Part shown: positions 8,187 through 15,664 of the stretch, in pieces
Position numbering within the stretch: position 1 is the stretch's first letter
How the letters are laid out: each line of letters opens with the position of its first letter
Source of the DNA: CAYQDR01 sp964416315
GTDB taxonomy: Bacteria; Methylomirabilota; Methylomirabilia; Rokubacteriales; DASRDR01
DNA length: 32,642 nucleotides
Direction: 5' to 3'
NCBI GenBank assembly: GCA_964416315.1
Contig: CAYQDR010000044.1
Location: forward strand, 1 to 32,642
Made by a program: the position numbers and the translations under genes
Notes under the pieces: model-generated
Database searches by the model: none
Seen by the model: the letters and a program-made list of their open reading frames with translations, nothing else
Told to the model about the DNA's origin: nothing

Positions 8187-9551
8187 GTGGGACGGCTGTT
8201 CGGGACCGACGGCGTGCGGGGCGTCGCCAACGCCGAGCCGCTGACCCCGGAGCTCGCCTATCGCCTGGGCCGGGTCACCGCACCCTACCTCGCGGAGCGG
8301 GCCGGCGGGGCGGGACGGCCCGCCGTCCTCGTGGGGCGCGACACGCGGCTGTCCGGCCCGCTCCTCGAGCAGGCGTTCGTCGCGGGCGTCCTCTCGACGG
8401 GCGTGGACGCGTGGGTCGCCGGCGTCCTGCCGACGCCGGGCGTCGCGACGCTCACACGCCTGCTCGGCGCCTCGGGCGGGGTGGTCCTGTCAGCGTCCCA
8501 CAACCCGTTCGAGGACAACGGGATCAAGCTCTTCTCGAAGGAGGGCGGCAAGCTCCCCGACGCCTGGGAGGAGGAGATCGAGGCCCACCTCGACGGGCCC
8601 GACCGCGCGCCCCGACCGACGGGGGGCACGATCGGGCGACTCCGGCCCGTCGCGGACGCCGAGCGGCGCTACCTCGAGGCGCTGCGCGCGACGGTGTCCC
8701 CCGGGCTGGATCTCTCCGGCGCGCGGCTCGTGCTCGACTGCGCCCAGGGCGCGACCTACCGGGTCGGCCCGCGGCTCTTCCGAGGGCTCGGGGCCGACGT
8801 CGTCGCGCTCGGCACCCGCCCGACCGGGACCAACATCAACCGGGAGGCCGGCGCACTCCATCCCGCACGGCTCCAGGCGCGGGTCCGGAGCTGGCCGGGA
8901 GCCCTCGGGCTCGCATTCGACGGCGACGGGGACCGGCTGATCACGGTGGACGAGGGCGGGGAGGTACGGGACGGCGACTACGTCCTGGCGATCTGCGCCC
9001 GCGCGCTCCAGGCCCAGGGCGCGCTGCGCGGCGGGGTGATCGTCTCCACCGTGATGGCGAACCTCGGGCTCGAGCGCGCCCTTGCCGGGATCGGCGTGGG
9101 CATGGTCCGGACGCCCGTCGGCGACCGCTACGTCCTCGAGGAGATGCACCGCCGCGGGGCCAACCTCGGGGGGGAGCAGTCCGGCCACCTGATCTTCCTC
9201 GATCACGTGACCACGGGGGACGGCCTCGTCTCGGCGCTCCAGCTCCTGCGGGTCCTCCGGGAGACGGGTCAGCCGCTCTCGACGCTGGCGGGCGCCGTCA
9301 CCAAGCTCCCGCAGGTGCTGGTGAACGTGCCGGTGCGCGCCAAACCCCCCCTGACAAACCTTCCGGCCGTGCAGCAGGTCGTGGGAGACTGGGAAAGGCG
9401 GCTGGAGGGTCGCGCGCGGATCCTCCTCCGGTACTCGGGCACCGAACCGCTCGCGCGCGTCATGGTGGAAGGAGACGACCAGATGACCGTCGACAAGGTT
9501 GGTCAGGAAATCGCGGCGGTGATCCGCGCGGAGCTGGGAGGGCATGCGTGA
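8187..9551 (+). CDS. glmM: Phosphoglucosamine mutase
   Basis: Interconverts glucosamine-6-phosphate and glucosamine-1-phosphate on the route to UDP-GlcNAc, feeding peptidoglycan and LPS. The 454 residues include the phosphoserine loop LSASHNPFEDNG (catalytic S104), the metal loop DGDGDR (245-250), the sugar-binding GGEQSGH and the phosphate-binding RYSGTEP (415-421). The N-terminal FGTDGVRG is typical of GlmM rather than other hexose-phosphate mutases. The GTG start follows a small hairpin, and its stop overlaps the next gene by the GTGA pattern. Confidence 0.97.
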   Translation: MGRLFGTDGVRGVANAEPLTPELAYRLGRVTAPYLAERAGGAGRPAVLVGRDTRLSGPLLEQAFVAGVLSTGVDAWVAGVLPTPGVATLTRLLGASGGVVLSASHNPFEDNGIKLFSKEGGKLPDAWEEEIEAHLDGPDRAPRPTGGTIGRLRPVADAERRYLEALRATVSPGLDLSGARLVLDCAQGATYRVGPRLFRGLGADVVALGTRPTGTNINREAGALHPARLQARVRSWPGALGLAFDGDGDRLITVDEGGEVRDGDYVLAICARALQAQGALRGGVIVSTVMANLGLERALAGIGVGMVRTPVGDRYVLEEMHRRGANLGGEQSGHLIFLDHVTTGDGLVSALQLLRVLRETGQPLSTLAGAVTKLPQVLVNVPVRAKPPLTNLPAVQQVVGDWERRLEGRARILLRYSGTEPLARVMVEGDDQMTVDKVGQEIAAVIRAELGGHA

Positions 9552-10198
9552 GCCTGGGGCGGAGTGCCTGTCGCGCGCTGCTCCTCCTCGTCCTCTCGGT
9601 GGGACTCCTGGCCTGCGAGGACGACACGGGGATCGACGATCCGAAGGAGCGGGCCGTCCTCTTCCAGCTCAACGCCGTACACAACGGCGGGAAGACCGTC
9701 CGGTTCGACCCCCTGCCGATCGCCACCCACCTGCCGGCCGACGTCGGGTCGGAGAACGAGGTGACCGAGTGGACGCAGGTCAGCGGCGGCAAGGTCCAGT
9801 TCACGTTCGTTGGGAGTCCGCCGGGAGTGGGGATCAGCTTCCGGCTGGCGAGTCTCGCCGACGACGTCTGCGGGGTGACCGACGTCGAGTTCGACAACGA
9901 TCGGATCGAGCTGGCCGACGTTCGCCTGAATCCCCGAAACTACCGGTCATCAGGGTGTCAGCGGACGGTCACCCACGAGGCCGGCCACGCCATCGGCATC
10001 CTCGATCACACCTCGGATGGTGGCCTCATGGATCCGGACGGGGGCGACGGTAACATCACGAGCGACGTATCCACGATGGTGCGGAACCTCTACTCCCTCA
10101 AGCCTGGGACCCAGGTGGGCCTCTTCGAGCGAGGCTCGCGGGCCCAGCGCCGGGGCGGCCGGTACGTCGTGACGATCGTCGACTACGTGCGCCGATGA
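9548..10198 (+). CDS. Putative zinc-metalloprotease lipoprotein (metzincin-like)
   Basis: A predicted 216-residue lipoprotein. The N-terminus VSLGRSACRALLLLVLSVG is a signal peptide ending in the lipobox LLAC (Cys23). The body is otherwise unfamiliar, but HEAGHAIGILDH at 143-154 is an HExxHxxGxx(D/H) zinc site: H143, H147, catalytic E144, G150 and D153 or H154 as third ligand. A downstream GGLMDPD with M161 could be the Met-turn. This is the pattern of metzincins such as matrixins or, with Asp as third ligand, snapalysin. The GTG overlaps the glmM stop, so it is probably co-transcribed with wall-precursor genes. Substrate is unknown; protease activity is inferred from the motif only. Confidence 0.8.
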   Translation: MSLGRSACRALLLLVLSVGLLACEDDTGIDDPKERAVLFQLNAVHNGGKTVRFDPLPIATHLPADVGSENEVTEWTQVSGGKVQFTFVGSPPGVGISFRLASLADDVCGVTDVEFDNDRIELADVRLNPRNYRSSGCQRTVTHEAGHAIGILDHTSDGGLMDPDGGDGNITSDVSTMVRNLYSLKPGTQVGLFERGSRAQRRGGRYVVTIVDYVRR

Positions 10199-10587
10199 GA
10201 CGGGTGGTGGCGGGCGCCGCGCTGGCCCTGCTGCTCTCGGGGGTCGACGCGGGAGCGGGAATGCGGCGCATGATCGTCCTCGACCTACCGTACGCCCGGG
10301 TGTGGGAAGACGCGCTCAAGGCGGTCGAGGGGTACCCGCTCGACCGCGCCGCGGACGGGGTGATCGTGACCGGCTGGCGGGAGCGCCCGGCGCGTGAGGG
10401 GGAGTCGGCGTTCGAGCGCGTGAGCGAGCGGGTGACCCTCCGGGTCGAGCGCGTGAGCGACCTCGTCACGCGCGTGACGGTCGAGGTCGAGGCCCAGGGC
10501 TGGCGGGACGGCACGTGGGTCTCGATCCATGACACCACGGCGACCGAGCGAGCGGTGCTCGCGAAGCTCCGTGAAGCCCACGGGTAG
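10195..10587 (+). CDS. Small exported protein of unknown function
   Basis: A 130-residue protein with a probable Sec signal peptide (MRRVVAGAALALLLSGVDAG). A short alpha/beta domain follows (LDLPYARVWEDALKAVEGYP, then charged beta-like segments RVTLRVERVSDLVTRVTVEV). The layout of a helix then several strands vaguely recalls BamC-like or DUF lipoprotein domains, but there is no lipobox and I do not recognise the family. The start overlaps the preceding stop (ATGA), so it probably shares a transcript with the metalloprotease-like gene. Confidence 0.75.
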   Translation: MRRVVAGAALALLLSGVDAGAGMRRMIVLDLPYARVWEDALKAVEGYPLDRAADGVIVTGWRERPAREGESAFERVSERVTLRVERVSDLVTRVTVEVEAQGWRDGTWVSIHDTTATERAVLAKLREAHG

Positions 10588-10591
10588 CGCC

Positions 10592-11002
10592 GTGATCGTC
10601 GGCGTCGGTGTGGACCTCGTCGAGATCGCCCGGATCCGGCGCGCGATGGAGCGCTGGCAGGACCGGTTCCTCCGCCGCGTCTTCACCCCCGACGAGCTGG
10701 CCTACGCCCTCCGCCGCCGGGATCCGGCCGAGCACCTCGCGGCGCGGTTCGCCGCCAAGGAGGCGACGCTCAAAGCGCTCGGCACCGGCCTCAGCATGGG
10801 CGTGCGCTGGCGCGAGATGGAGGTCCGGCGGGCGCGCGGGGAGGCGCCGACGCTCCGGCTCTCGGGGCGGACCGGTGCGCTCGGGACGGCGCGCGGGATC
10901 CGGGCCCTCCACGTCTCGCTGACGCACGACGGGGGCTACGCCTTCGCCCAGGTCCTCGCCGAAGGCGATCCCGTCGCTCCGGCGGAGGGCCGGCGGGCAT
11001 GA
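10592..11002 (+). CDS. acpS: Holo-[acyl-carrier-protein] synthase
   Basis: Transfers 4'-phosphopantetheine from CoA to the serine of acyl carrier protein. The 136 residues begin VIVGVGVDLVEIARI, where D8 is the conserved magnesium ligand. RFAAKEATLKAL contains the second ligand (E57), and the C-terminal LHVSLTHDGGYAFAQV is typical of the AcpS subfamily. GTG 10592 was chosen because the conserved strand starts there. The stop overlaps the ATG of nnr (ATGA), a coupling seen widely in bacteria. Confidence 0.95.
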   Translation: MIVGVGVDLVEIARIRRAMERWQDRFLRRVFTPDELAYALRRRDPAEHLAARFAAKEATLKALGTGLSMGVRWREMEVRRARGEAPTLRLSGRTGALGTARGIRALHVSLTHDGGYAFAQVLAEGDPVAPAEGRRA

Positions 11003-12558
11003 TCCGCCTCGCGACCGCGGAGGAGATGCGGCGGGCGGACCGCCGCGCCACGGCTGAGCTCGGCGTCCCGAGCCTCGTCCTCATGGAGAACGCCGGGCGC
11101 GGGGCGGCGGACGCCATCGACCGGGTCTCTGGGGCGATGCGGGACCGCCGCATCGCCGTCGTCTGCGGGAAGGGGAACAACGGAGGAGACGGCTTCGTCG
11201 TCGCACGGCATCTCGCGGGCCGGGGGGCGACCGTCCAGGTGTGGCTCCTCGCCGCGGCCGGGGAGATCCGCGGCGACGCGTCGGTGAACCTCGAGGCCGT
11301 CCGTCACGCGCGGCTCCCGCTCACGGAAGTGACGGGCCCGCCGGGGCTCGAGGCGCTCCGGCGCGCCCTCGCCGCCGCGGACCTGGTCGTGGACGCGCTC
11401 CTCGGGACCGGCGTCAGCGGTCCCGTGGGCGGCCCCCTCGCCGAGGCGATCGCCGCGATCAATGGGGCCGGCCGGCCCGTCTGCGCCCTCGACCTCCCCT
11501 CGGGCCTCTCGGCGGACCACGGCCGGGTCCTCGGCCCCACCGTGCGCGCTCAGCTCACCGTTACCTTCGGCGTGCCGAAGCGCGGCCTCTACCTCCACCC
11601 GGGCGCCGCGCACGCGGGCCGGGTCGAGGTCGCCGACATCGGCGTCCCGCGGGCGTGGCTCGAGGAAGGCCTCACCGTGGGCGTCCTCGAGGGCGAGGAC
11701 GCCCGCGCCGTCCTGCCCGCACGGCCGACCGACGCGCACAAGGGTCACTACGGACACCTCCTGGTCGTCGCCGGCTCGATCGGCAAGACGGGGGCCGCCG
11801 TCCTGGCCTGCCGTGGCGCGTTGCGCGCGGGGACGGGCCTCGTCACGTGCGCCGCGCCGGCCAGCCAGCAGCCGATCGTCGCGTGCCACCTCGCCGAGGC
11901 GATGACCGAGCCGCTCCCCGAGACGGGCGCCCAGACGCTGTCGGCGAAGGCGCTCGACCGGCTCTTCGAGCTCGCGGCGCGGATGGACGCCGTCGCGGTG
12001 GGGCCCGGGGTGGGGCTCGACGCGGAGACCCAGGCGGCCGTACGCGATCTCCTCCGCTCGCTGGAGCAGCCCGTGGTCGTGGACGCGGACGCGCTCACGG
12101 CGCTGGTCGATCACCTCGGCGAGCTTCGCGAAGCCCGGGGACCACGCCTCCTCACGCCGCACCCCGGGGAGGCGGCCCGCCTGCTCGGGCGGAGCATCGC
12201 GGAGGTCCAGGCCGACCGCATCGAGAGCGCCCGCCGCCTCGCGGGCGAGACCGGTGCCGTGGTCGCCCTCAAGGGCGCGGGCACCATCGTCGCGGGCCCC
12301 GGCGGCGAGGCCGCCATCAATCCGACCGGCAACCCTGGGATGGCGACGGGTGGGAGCGGAGACGTCCTGACCGGCGTCGCCGGCGGGCTCCTGGCCCAGG
12401 GGGTGCCGCCCGAGGCCGCGCTCCGCGCGGCCGTCTACCTCCACGGGCTCGCCGGTGACCTCGCGGCCGGGCAGCGGGGCGAGGTGGGCCTCGTCGCCGG
12501 CGACATCGCCGAGGCGCTGCCCGCCGCGATCCGCCGGCTGCGCGGGGAGGGCCGCTGA
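10999..12558 (+). CDS. nnr: Bifunctional NAD(P)H-hydrate epimerase / ADP-dependent dehydratase
   Basis: Repairs hydrated NADH/NADPH: the N-terminal half epimerises R- and S-hydrates and the C-terminal half dehydrates the S form using ADP (or ATP). The 519 residues match the fused form. The N-terminal YjeF_N domain (about 1-215) has VCGKGNNGGDGFVVARHL. The C-terminal ribokinase-like YjeF_C domain (about 225-515) has HKGHYGHLLVVAGS, GPGVG and the NPTGNPGMATGGSGDVLTG signature (441-459), where D455 is the likely catalytic residue. It lies between acpS and tsaE, a common genomic setting. Confidence 0.96.
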   Translation: MIRLATAEEMRRADRRATAELGVPSLVLMENAGRGAADAIDRVSGAMRDRRIAVVCGKGNNGGDGFVVARHLAGRGATVQVWLLAAAGEIRGDASVNLEAVRHARLPLTEVTGPPGLEALRRALAAADLVVDALLGTGVSGPVGGPLAEAIAAINGAGRPVCALDLPSGLSADHGRVLGPTVRAQLTVTFGVPKRGLYLHPGAAHAGRVEVADIGVPRAWLEEGLTVGVLEGEDARAVLPARPTDAHKGHYGHLLVVAGSIGKTGAAVLACRGALRAGTGLVTCAAPASQQPIVACHLAEAMTEPLPETGAQTLSAKALDRLFELAARMDAVAVGPGVGLDAETQAAVRDLLRSLEQPVVVDADALTALVDHLGELREARGPRLLTPHPGEAARLLGRSIAEVQADRIESARRLAGETGAVVALKGAGTIVAGPGGEAAINPTGNPGMATGGSGDVLTGVAGGLLAQGVPPEAALRAAVYLHGLAGDLAAGQRGEVGLVAGDIAEALPAAIRRLRGEGR

Positions 12559-12602
12559 CGGGAGCCGGTCGCGCGCCCGGCGCCGCCGGCGAGCGGGCGG
12601 CG

Positions 12603-13037
12603 GTGCGGCTCGAGAGCAGGACCCCGGAGGCGACGCGCGAGATCGGCGCCTGCCTGGGGCGCCACGCGCGGCCGGGCGAGGTCATCGCGCTCTACGGCGA
12701 CCTCGGGGCGGGGAAGACCTGCCTGATCCAGGGCATCGCCGTCGGGCTCGGCGTCGGCGACGCGGTCGCGAGCCCGACGTTCATCATGATCGCCGAGTAC
12801 GCCGGTCGGCTGCCCCTCTACCACGTTGACCTCTACCGGACGGGGAGCCTCGAGGAGATCCACGCCCTCGGCCTCGACGACCTCCTCGGAGGCGACGGGG
12901 TCGTCGTGATCGAGTGGGCCGAGAAGGCCGAGCCGCTCCTGCCGCTGCGGACGATCCGCGTGCGGATCGAGGGGGTCGGCGACGAGCCGCGCACGATCGA
13001 GGTGGAGGGGGCTCCGCCCGGGTGGTTCGGCCTGTAA
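12603..13037 (+). CDS. tsaE: tRNA threonylcarbamoyladenosine biosynthesis ATPase TsaE
   Basis: The P-loop ATPase of the TsaB-TsaD-TsaE complex that makes t6A at position 37 of ANN-decoding tRNAs. The 144-residue protein has Walker A GDLGAGKT (32-39), the SPTF switch segment (59-62), the LYHVDLYR motif and VVVIEWAEKAEPLLP near the C-terminus. The GTG start at 12603 leaves a 44-base gap after nnr. No tsaB or tsaD is in the window. Confidence 0.95.
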   Translation: MRLESRTPEATREIGACLGRHARPGEVIALYGDLGAGKTCLIQGIAVGLGVGDAVASPTFIMIAEYAGRLPLYHVDLYRTGSLEEIHALGLDDLLGGDGVVVIEWAEKAEPLLPLRTIRVRIEGVGDEPRTIEVEGAPPGWFGL

Positions 13038-13174
13038 CGGTCGCGTGTCGGCTCGTCTACTGCGCGATACGACCCGTGGTCTCGGTCGAGCACCCTGCCC
13101 CGCGCAACTTCCCGCCGCTCCGTTCATCGCGCCGAGCGAGGCGTCTGGCACCGGCCTTGCTCTCCGCGTCGGTC

Positions 13175-13864
13175 GTGAGCGTGCAGCACCCCACGATCCG
13201 CGAGTGGCCCGCCGAGGACCGGCCCCGCGAGCGGTTCCTCACGAAGGGTCCCGAGGCCCTGAGCGATGCCGAGTGCCTCGCCATCCTCCTGGGCTCGGGC
13301 GTCCCGGGCCAGACCGCGGTCGACCAGGCCCAGGCGCTGCTCGCCGCGTTCGGGTCGCTCGGGGCGATCGCGGAGCGGGAGGTCCAGGAGCTGGCCTGGG
13401 TCGGCGGGCTCGGGATCGCGAAGGCCGTGCGGCTCGGCGCCGCCGTCGAGCTGGCGCGGCGGCTCCGCGCCCGGCCCAACGGCGGGCGCGTCAAGCTCTC
13501 GAGCCCCGAGGAGGTGGCGGGCTACTACGGCCCGGGGCTCGAGTCGAAGAAGAAAGAGGTCTTCCGGGTCGCCCTCCTCGACAGCCAGAACGGCCTCCTG
13601 CGGGACGTGCAGGTGTCGGAGGGGAGCCTCTCGGCCTCGATCGTCCACCCGCGCGAGGTGTTCCGCTCGGCGATCCTCGAGGCGGCGGCGCACCTGATCC
13701 TGGTCCACAACCACCCCTCCGGCGACCCGACGCCGTCGAAGGAGGACGTGCACCTCACGCGCCAGCTCGTCGAGGGCGCGCGCCTCCTCGGCCTCAGGAT
13801 CCACGACCACGTCATCATCGGGCAGGGGCGGCACGTGAGCCTCGCCCAGCGCGGCGTGATCTGA
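13175..13864 (+). CDS. radC: RadC/JAB-domain protein
   Basis: A 229-residue RadC-family protein. The N-terminal part has a helix-hairpin-helix-like region (ERFLTKGPEALSDAECLAIL and the WVGGLGIAKAVRL turn). The C-terminal MPN/JAMM domain carries HNHPSGDPTPSKED: H178, H180, S188 and D191 satisfy H-x-H-x7-S-x2-D. The historical DNA-repair role is not firmly supported and the biochemical activity of the family is uncertain. GTG 13175 was chosen since conserved sequence begins there; the frame is open farther upstream without recognisable homology. It is convergent with pyrD. Confidence 0.92.
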   Translation: MSVQHPTIREWPAEDRPRERFLTKGPEALSDAECLAILLGSGVPGQTAVDQAQALLAAFGSLGAIAEREVQELAWVGGLGIAKAVRLGAAVELARRLRARPNGGRVKLSSPEEVAGYYGPGLESKKKEVFRVALLDSQNGLLRDVQVSEGSLSASIVHPREVFRSAILEAAAHLILVHNHPSGDPTPSKEDVHLTRQLVEGARLLGLRIHDHVIIGQGRHVSLAQRGVI

Positions 13865-13880
13865 GCGGCCACTCCTTCTT

Positions 13881-13911
13881 CCCTCCGGAGAGAGGGGCGG
13901 GGTGAGGGGTT
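13881..13911. terminator. Element between convergent radC and pyrD
   Basis: CCCTC (13881-13885) can pair with GAGGG (13892-13896) around a 6-base loop. The motif CGGGGTGAGGGG follows at 13898-13909. The same 12-mer, also preceded by a CCCTC...GAGG arrangement, occurs at 26360-26371 between another convergent pair. Its position suggests transcription termination in both directions; no T tract is present, so this is inference. Confidence 0.45.
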
Positions 13912-14949
13912 CTACCGCCGCGCGCCGCGGAGGTCGGCGACGCGCCGGAGGCCGCGCGTGTCGACCGTGGCGAGGAGCGCGTCGCCGATTCGGCGGGGGA
14001 GCGTGGGACCCCGCGTGATGAAGGCGGTGAAGTAGCCGACGGCGTCGGCCCCGGCCTCGATCGCGGCCAGCGCCTTCGCGGGCGCGTCGATGCCGCCCGT
14101 CGCGATGAGGCCGATCTGCGGCCCCACCGCGCGCCGCAGCTCCCGGATCGTCGCCACGACGGTGGCGAAGAGCGCCGGGCCCGAGAGCCCGCCCGCGCCC
14201 TGCGAGAGGCCCGGGTGCTCGACCCGCCGCGTGTTCCCGAAGTTCACGGCCTCGATCCCGGCGTCCAGGATGGCCGGGACGATCACCTGGCGGTTCTCCG
14301 CCGGGTAGTCGGGGGAGAGCTTGACGATCAGCGGCTTGGCCGTCGCGCTGCGGACCTCCTTCAGGAGCCGGCGGATCCGCTCGGACGAGGCGGAGAGCTC
14401 GTAGACCAGGCGCGTGTTCGGCGAGGAGATGTTCACCTCCACGAGGTCGGCGAAGGGCGCGAGCACCTCGACGAGCTGGCGGTACTCCTCCGGCGACTCG
14501 CCGGCCACGCTGACGATCAGCGGCCGGTGGCGCGGCACGCGCGCGAGCGCGGCGCGGAACGCCTCGAGACCCGGGTTCCGGAAGCCGTTGCAGTTGACGA
14601 ACCCCGGCCCCTCCGGCGTCGGGATGCGCACGAGGTTCGGCTCCGGATGGCCGGGACGCGGCGTGACCGTGATGCTCTTCGTCGTCACGGCCCCGAAGCC
14701 CAGCGCCATGGCTTTCCGGAGGATCGTGAGGTCGTAGTACATGGAGGAGAGGATCACCGGGTTCGGCAGGCGGACGCCCGCGAGCTCGACGGCGAGGCGG
14801 GGGTCGTCCAGGGAGAAGCCGGGGAACGCCCGGACGGGGAAGGCTCGGAGGAGCGCCTGACCGACCCGCACGGCTCGGCTCTCGGGGAGGCGCGAGAGCA
14901 GGCCGTGGTAGAGGAGCCGGTAGAGGCCGTCTGCCACGGACAGGAGCAT
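13912..14949 (-). CDS. pyrD: Dihydroorotate dehydrogenase (class 2-like)
   Basis: Oxidises dihydroorotate to orotate in pyrimidine synthesis. The 345-residue FMN barrel starts MLLSVADGLYRLLYHGLLSR, an N-terminal helical stretch as in quinone-linked class 2 enzymes. LPNPVILSSMYYDL, AVTTKSITVTPRPGH (K91) and VEVNISSPNTR follow, with S175/S176 at the catalytic-base position where class 2 enzymes have serine. IVKLSPDYP and LIATGGIDAPAKALAAIEAGAD complete the pattern. ATG at 14949 was chosen over a TTG at 14970, which would overlap the promoter-like palindrome. The class call is moderate because NNxxG-type details vary. Confidence 0.9.
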   Translation of the reverse strand: MLLSVADGLYRLLYHGLLSRLPESRAVRVGQALLRAFPVRAFPGFSLDDPRLAVELAGVRLPNPVILSSMYYDLTILRKAMALGFGAVTTKSITVTPRPGHPEPNLVRIPTPEGPGFVNCNGFRNPGLEAFRAALARVPRHRPLIVSVAGESPEEYRQLVEVLAPFADLVEVNISSPNTRLVYELSASSERIRRLLKEVRSATAKPLIVKLSPDYPAENRQVIVPAILDAGIEAVNFGNTRRVEHPGLSQGAGGLSGPALFATVVATIRELRRAVGPQIGLIATGGIDAPAKALAAIEAGADAVGYFTAFITRGPTLPRRIGDALLATVDTRGLRRVADLRGARR

Positions 14950-14952
14950 CCC

Positions 14953-14980
14953 GCTGCCGGCAGGATACAATACCGGCAGC
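14953..14980. promoter_or_regulatory. Inverted repeat with -10-like core between pyrD and the Mut7-C gene
   Basis: GCTGCCGG (14953-14960) and CCGGCAGC (14973-14980) are perfect 8-bp inverted arms around a 12-base spacer. That spacer contains TACAAT (14966-14971), a good plus-strand -10. The element sits between the divergent pyrD start and the Mut7-C gene, so it could be an operator or an early transcript hairpin. Confidence 0.5.
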
Positions 14981-15010
14981 GAGGTCGCAATCCGACCGAC
15001 CGCGGAGGTG

Positions 15011-15499
15011 ATGCCGAGGGTGGGCGAGGCGCGCTTCGTCGCGGACGTGATGCTCGGGAAGCTCGCCCGCTGGCTGCGGGCACTCGGCTACGACACGCTC
15101 TACTTCCGGGACGCGTCGGACTCGCGCCTCCTCGGGATCGCGCTCCGCGAGCGCCGGCAGCTCCTCACGCGCGACACGGGGCTCGCGGCCCGCGCTGGCG
15201 CGGCGGGGCTCCTGATCCGCGCCGAGGACCTCGACGCGCAGATCCGCGAGGTGATGGCGGCCTGCGGCCTGAACTCGCGCGCGGCGCCGCTCTCCCGCTG
15301 CCTCGAGTGCAACGGGACGCTGGCCGAGCGGAGCCCGACCGAAGTCGAGGGCCGGGTCCCACCCTACACCCTGGCGACCCAGCCGCAGTTCTGGGAGTGC
15401 TCGGGCTGCGCGCGGGTCTTCTGGGCCGGTAGCCACGCCGAGGGGATCCTGAGCCGTCTCCAGCCGTATCTTCCGGGCGACTTCGATGGCAGGGGTTGA
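15011..15499 (+). CDS. Mut7-C RNase domain protein
   Basis: A 162-residue protein of the Mut7-C family, in which a PIN-like ribonuclease fold is followed by a zinc ribbon. The N-terminal signature is ARFVADVMLGKLARWLRALG, then YDTLYFRDASDSRLL and LLTRDTGLAARAG, the acidic pattern of PIN-like nucleases. The zinc ribbon is formed by C97, C100 (CLEC) and C130, C133 (CSGC). The physiological RNA substrate is not known. ATG 15011 is preferred; GTG 15008 adjoins it. Its promoter probably lies in the upstream inverted repeat. Confidence 0.9.
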   Translation: MPRVGEARFVADVMLGKLARWLRALGYDTLYFRDASDSRLLGIALRERRQLLTRDTGLAARAGAAGLLIRAEDLDAQIREVMAACGLNSRAAPLSRCLECNGTLAERSPTEVEGRVPPYTLATQPQFWECSGCARVFWAGSHAEGILSRLQPYLPGDFDGRG

Positions 15500-15523
15500 C
15501 TCGGCGCCCGGCCGCCGTACAAT
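15496..15523 (+). promoter_or_regulatory. Sigma-70 promoter of tRNA-Val
   Basis: TTGACT (15496-15501) and TACAAT (15518-15523) are separated by 16 bases, each one mismatch from consensus. The tRNA begins 12 bases after the -10. The -35 overlaps the last codons of the Mut7-C gene. Confidence 0.8.
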
Positions 15524-15535
15524 CATCACGCGCAC

Positions 15536-15611
15536 GGACGATTAGCTCAGTTGGCAGAGCACCGGCCTCACATGCCGGGGGTCGCTGGTTCGAGTCCAGC
15601 ATCGTCCACCA
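15536..15611 (+). tRNA. tRNA-Val (anticodon CAC)
   Basis: A complete cloverleaf can be drawn. The acceptor stem is GGACGAT with ATCGTCC, the D stem GCTC with GAGC, the anticodon stem CCGGC with GCCGG and the T stem GCTGG with CCAGC around TTCGAGT. The anticodon loop is CTCACAT, so the anticodon is CAC and reads GUG valine codons. Discriminator A and an encoded CCA (15609-15611) are present. It is a single tRNA with its own promoter and terminator. Confidence 0.97.
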
Positions 15612-15623
15612 CTGAGGACAGAA

Positions 15624-15652
15624 AAGCCGGAGAGCGTCTCGCTCTCCGGCTT
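15624..15652. terminator. Strong, probably bidirectional, terminator
   Basis: A perfect 13-bp stem (15624-15636 with 15640-15652) closes a TCT loop. On the plus strand it follows tRNA-Val by 12 bases and ends in TT. On the minus strand it lies 13 bases after the TPR gene stop and is followed by a TTTTC run. It can therefore end both transcripts. Confidence 0.85.
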
Positions 15653-15664
15653 CCTGCCTTCTTG

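Noticed and set aside
12914..13174. Longer N-terminus for radC
   Set aside because: The frame is open but the added residues are Arg/Pro/Ala-rich without RadC homology and overlap tsaE; conserved sequence starts at about 13175.
13124..15535. Very long minus-strand open frame spanning radC to the Mut7-C gene
   Set aside because: High GC leaves few stops in alternative frames. The translation is Arg/Gly/Pro-rich low complexity, crosses well-supported genes and shows no family pattern.
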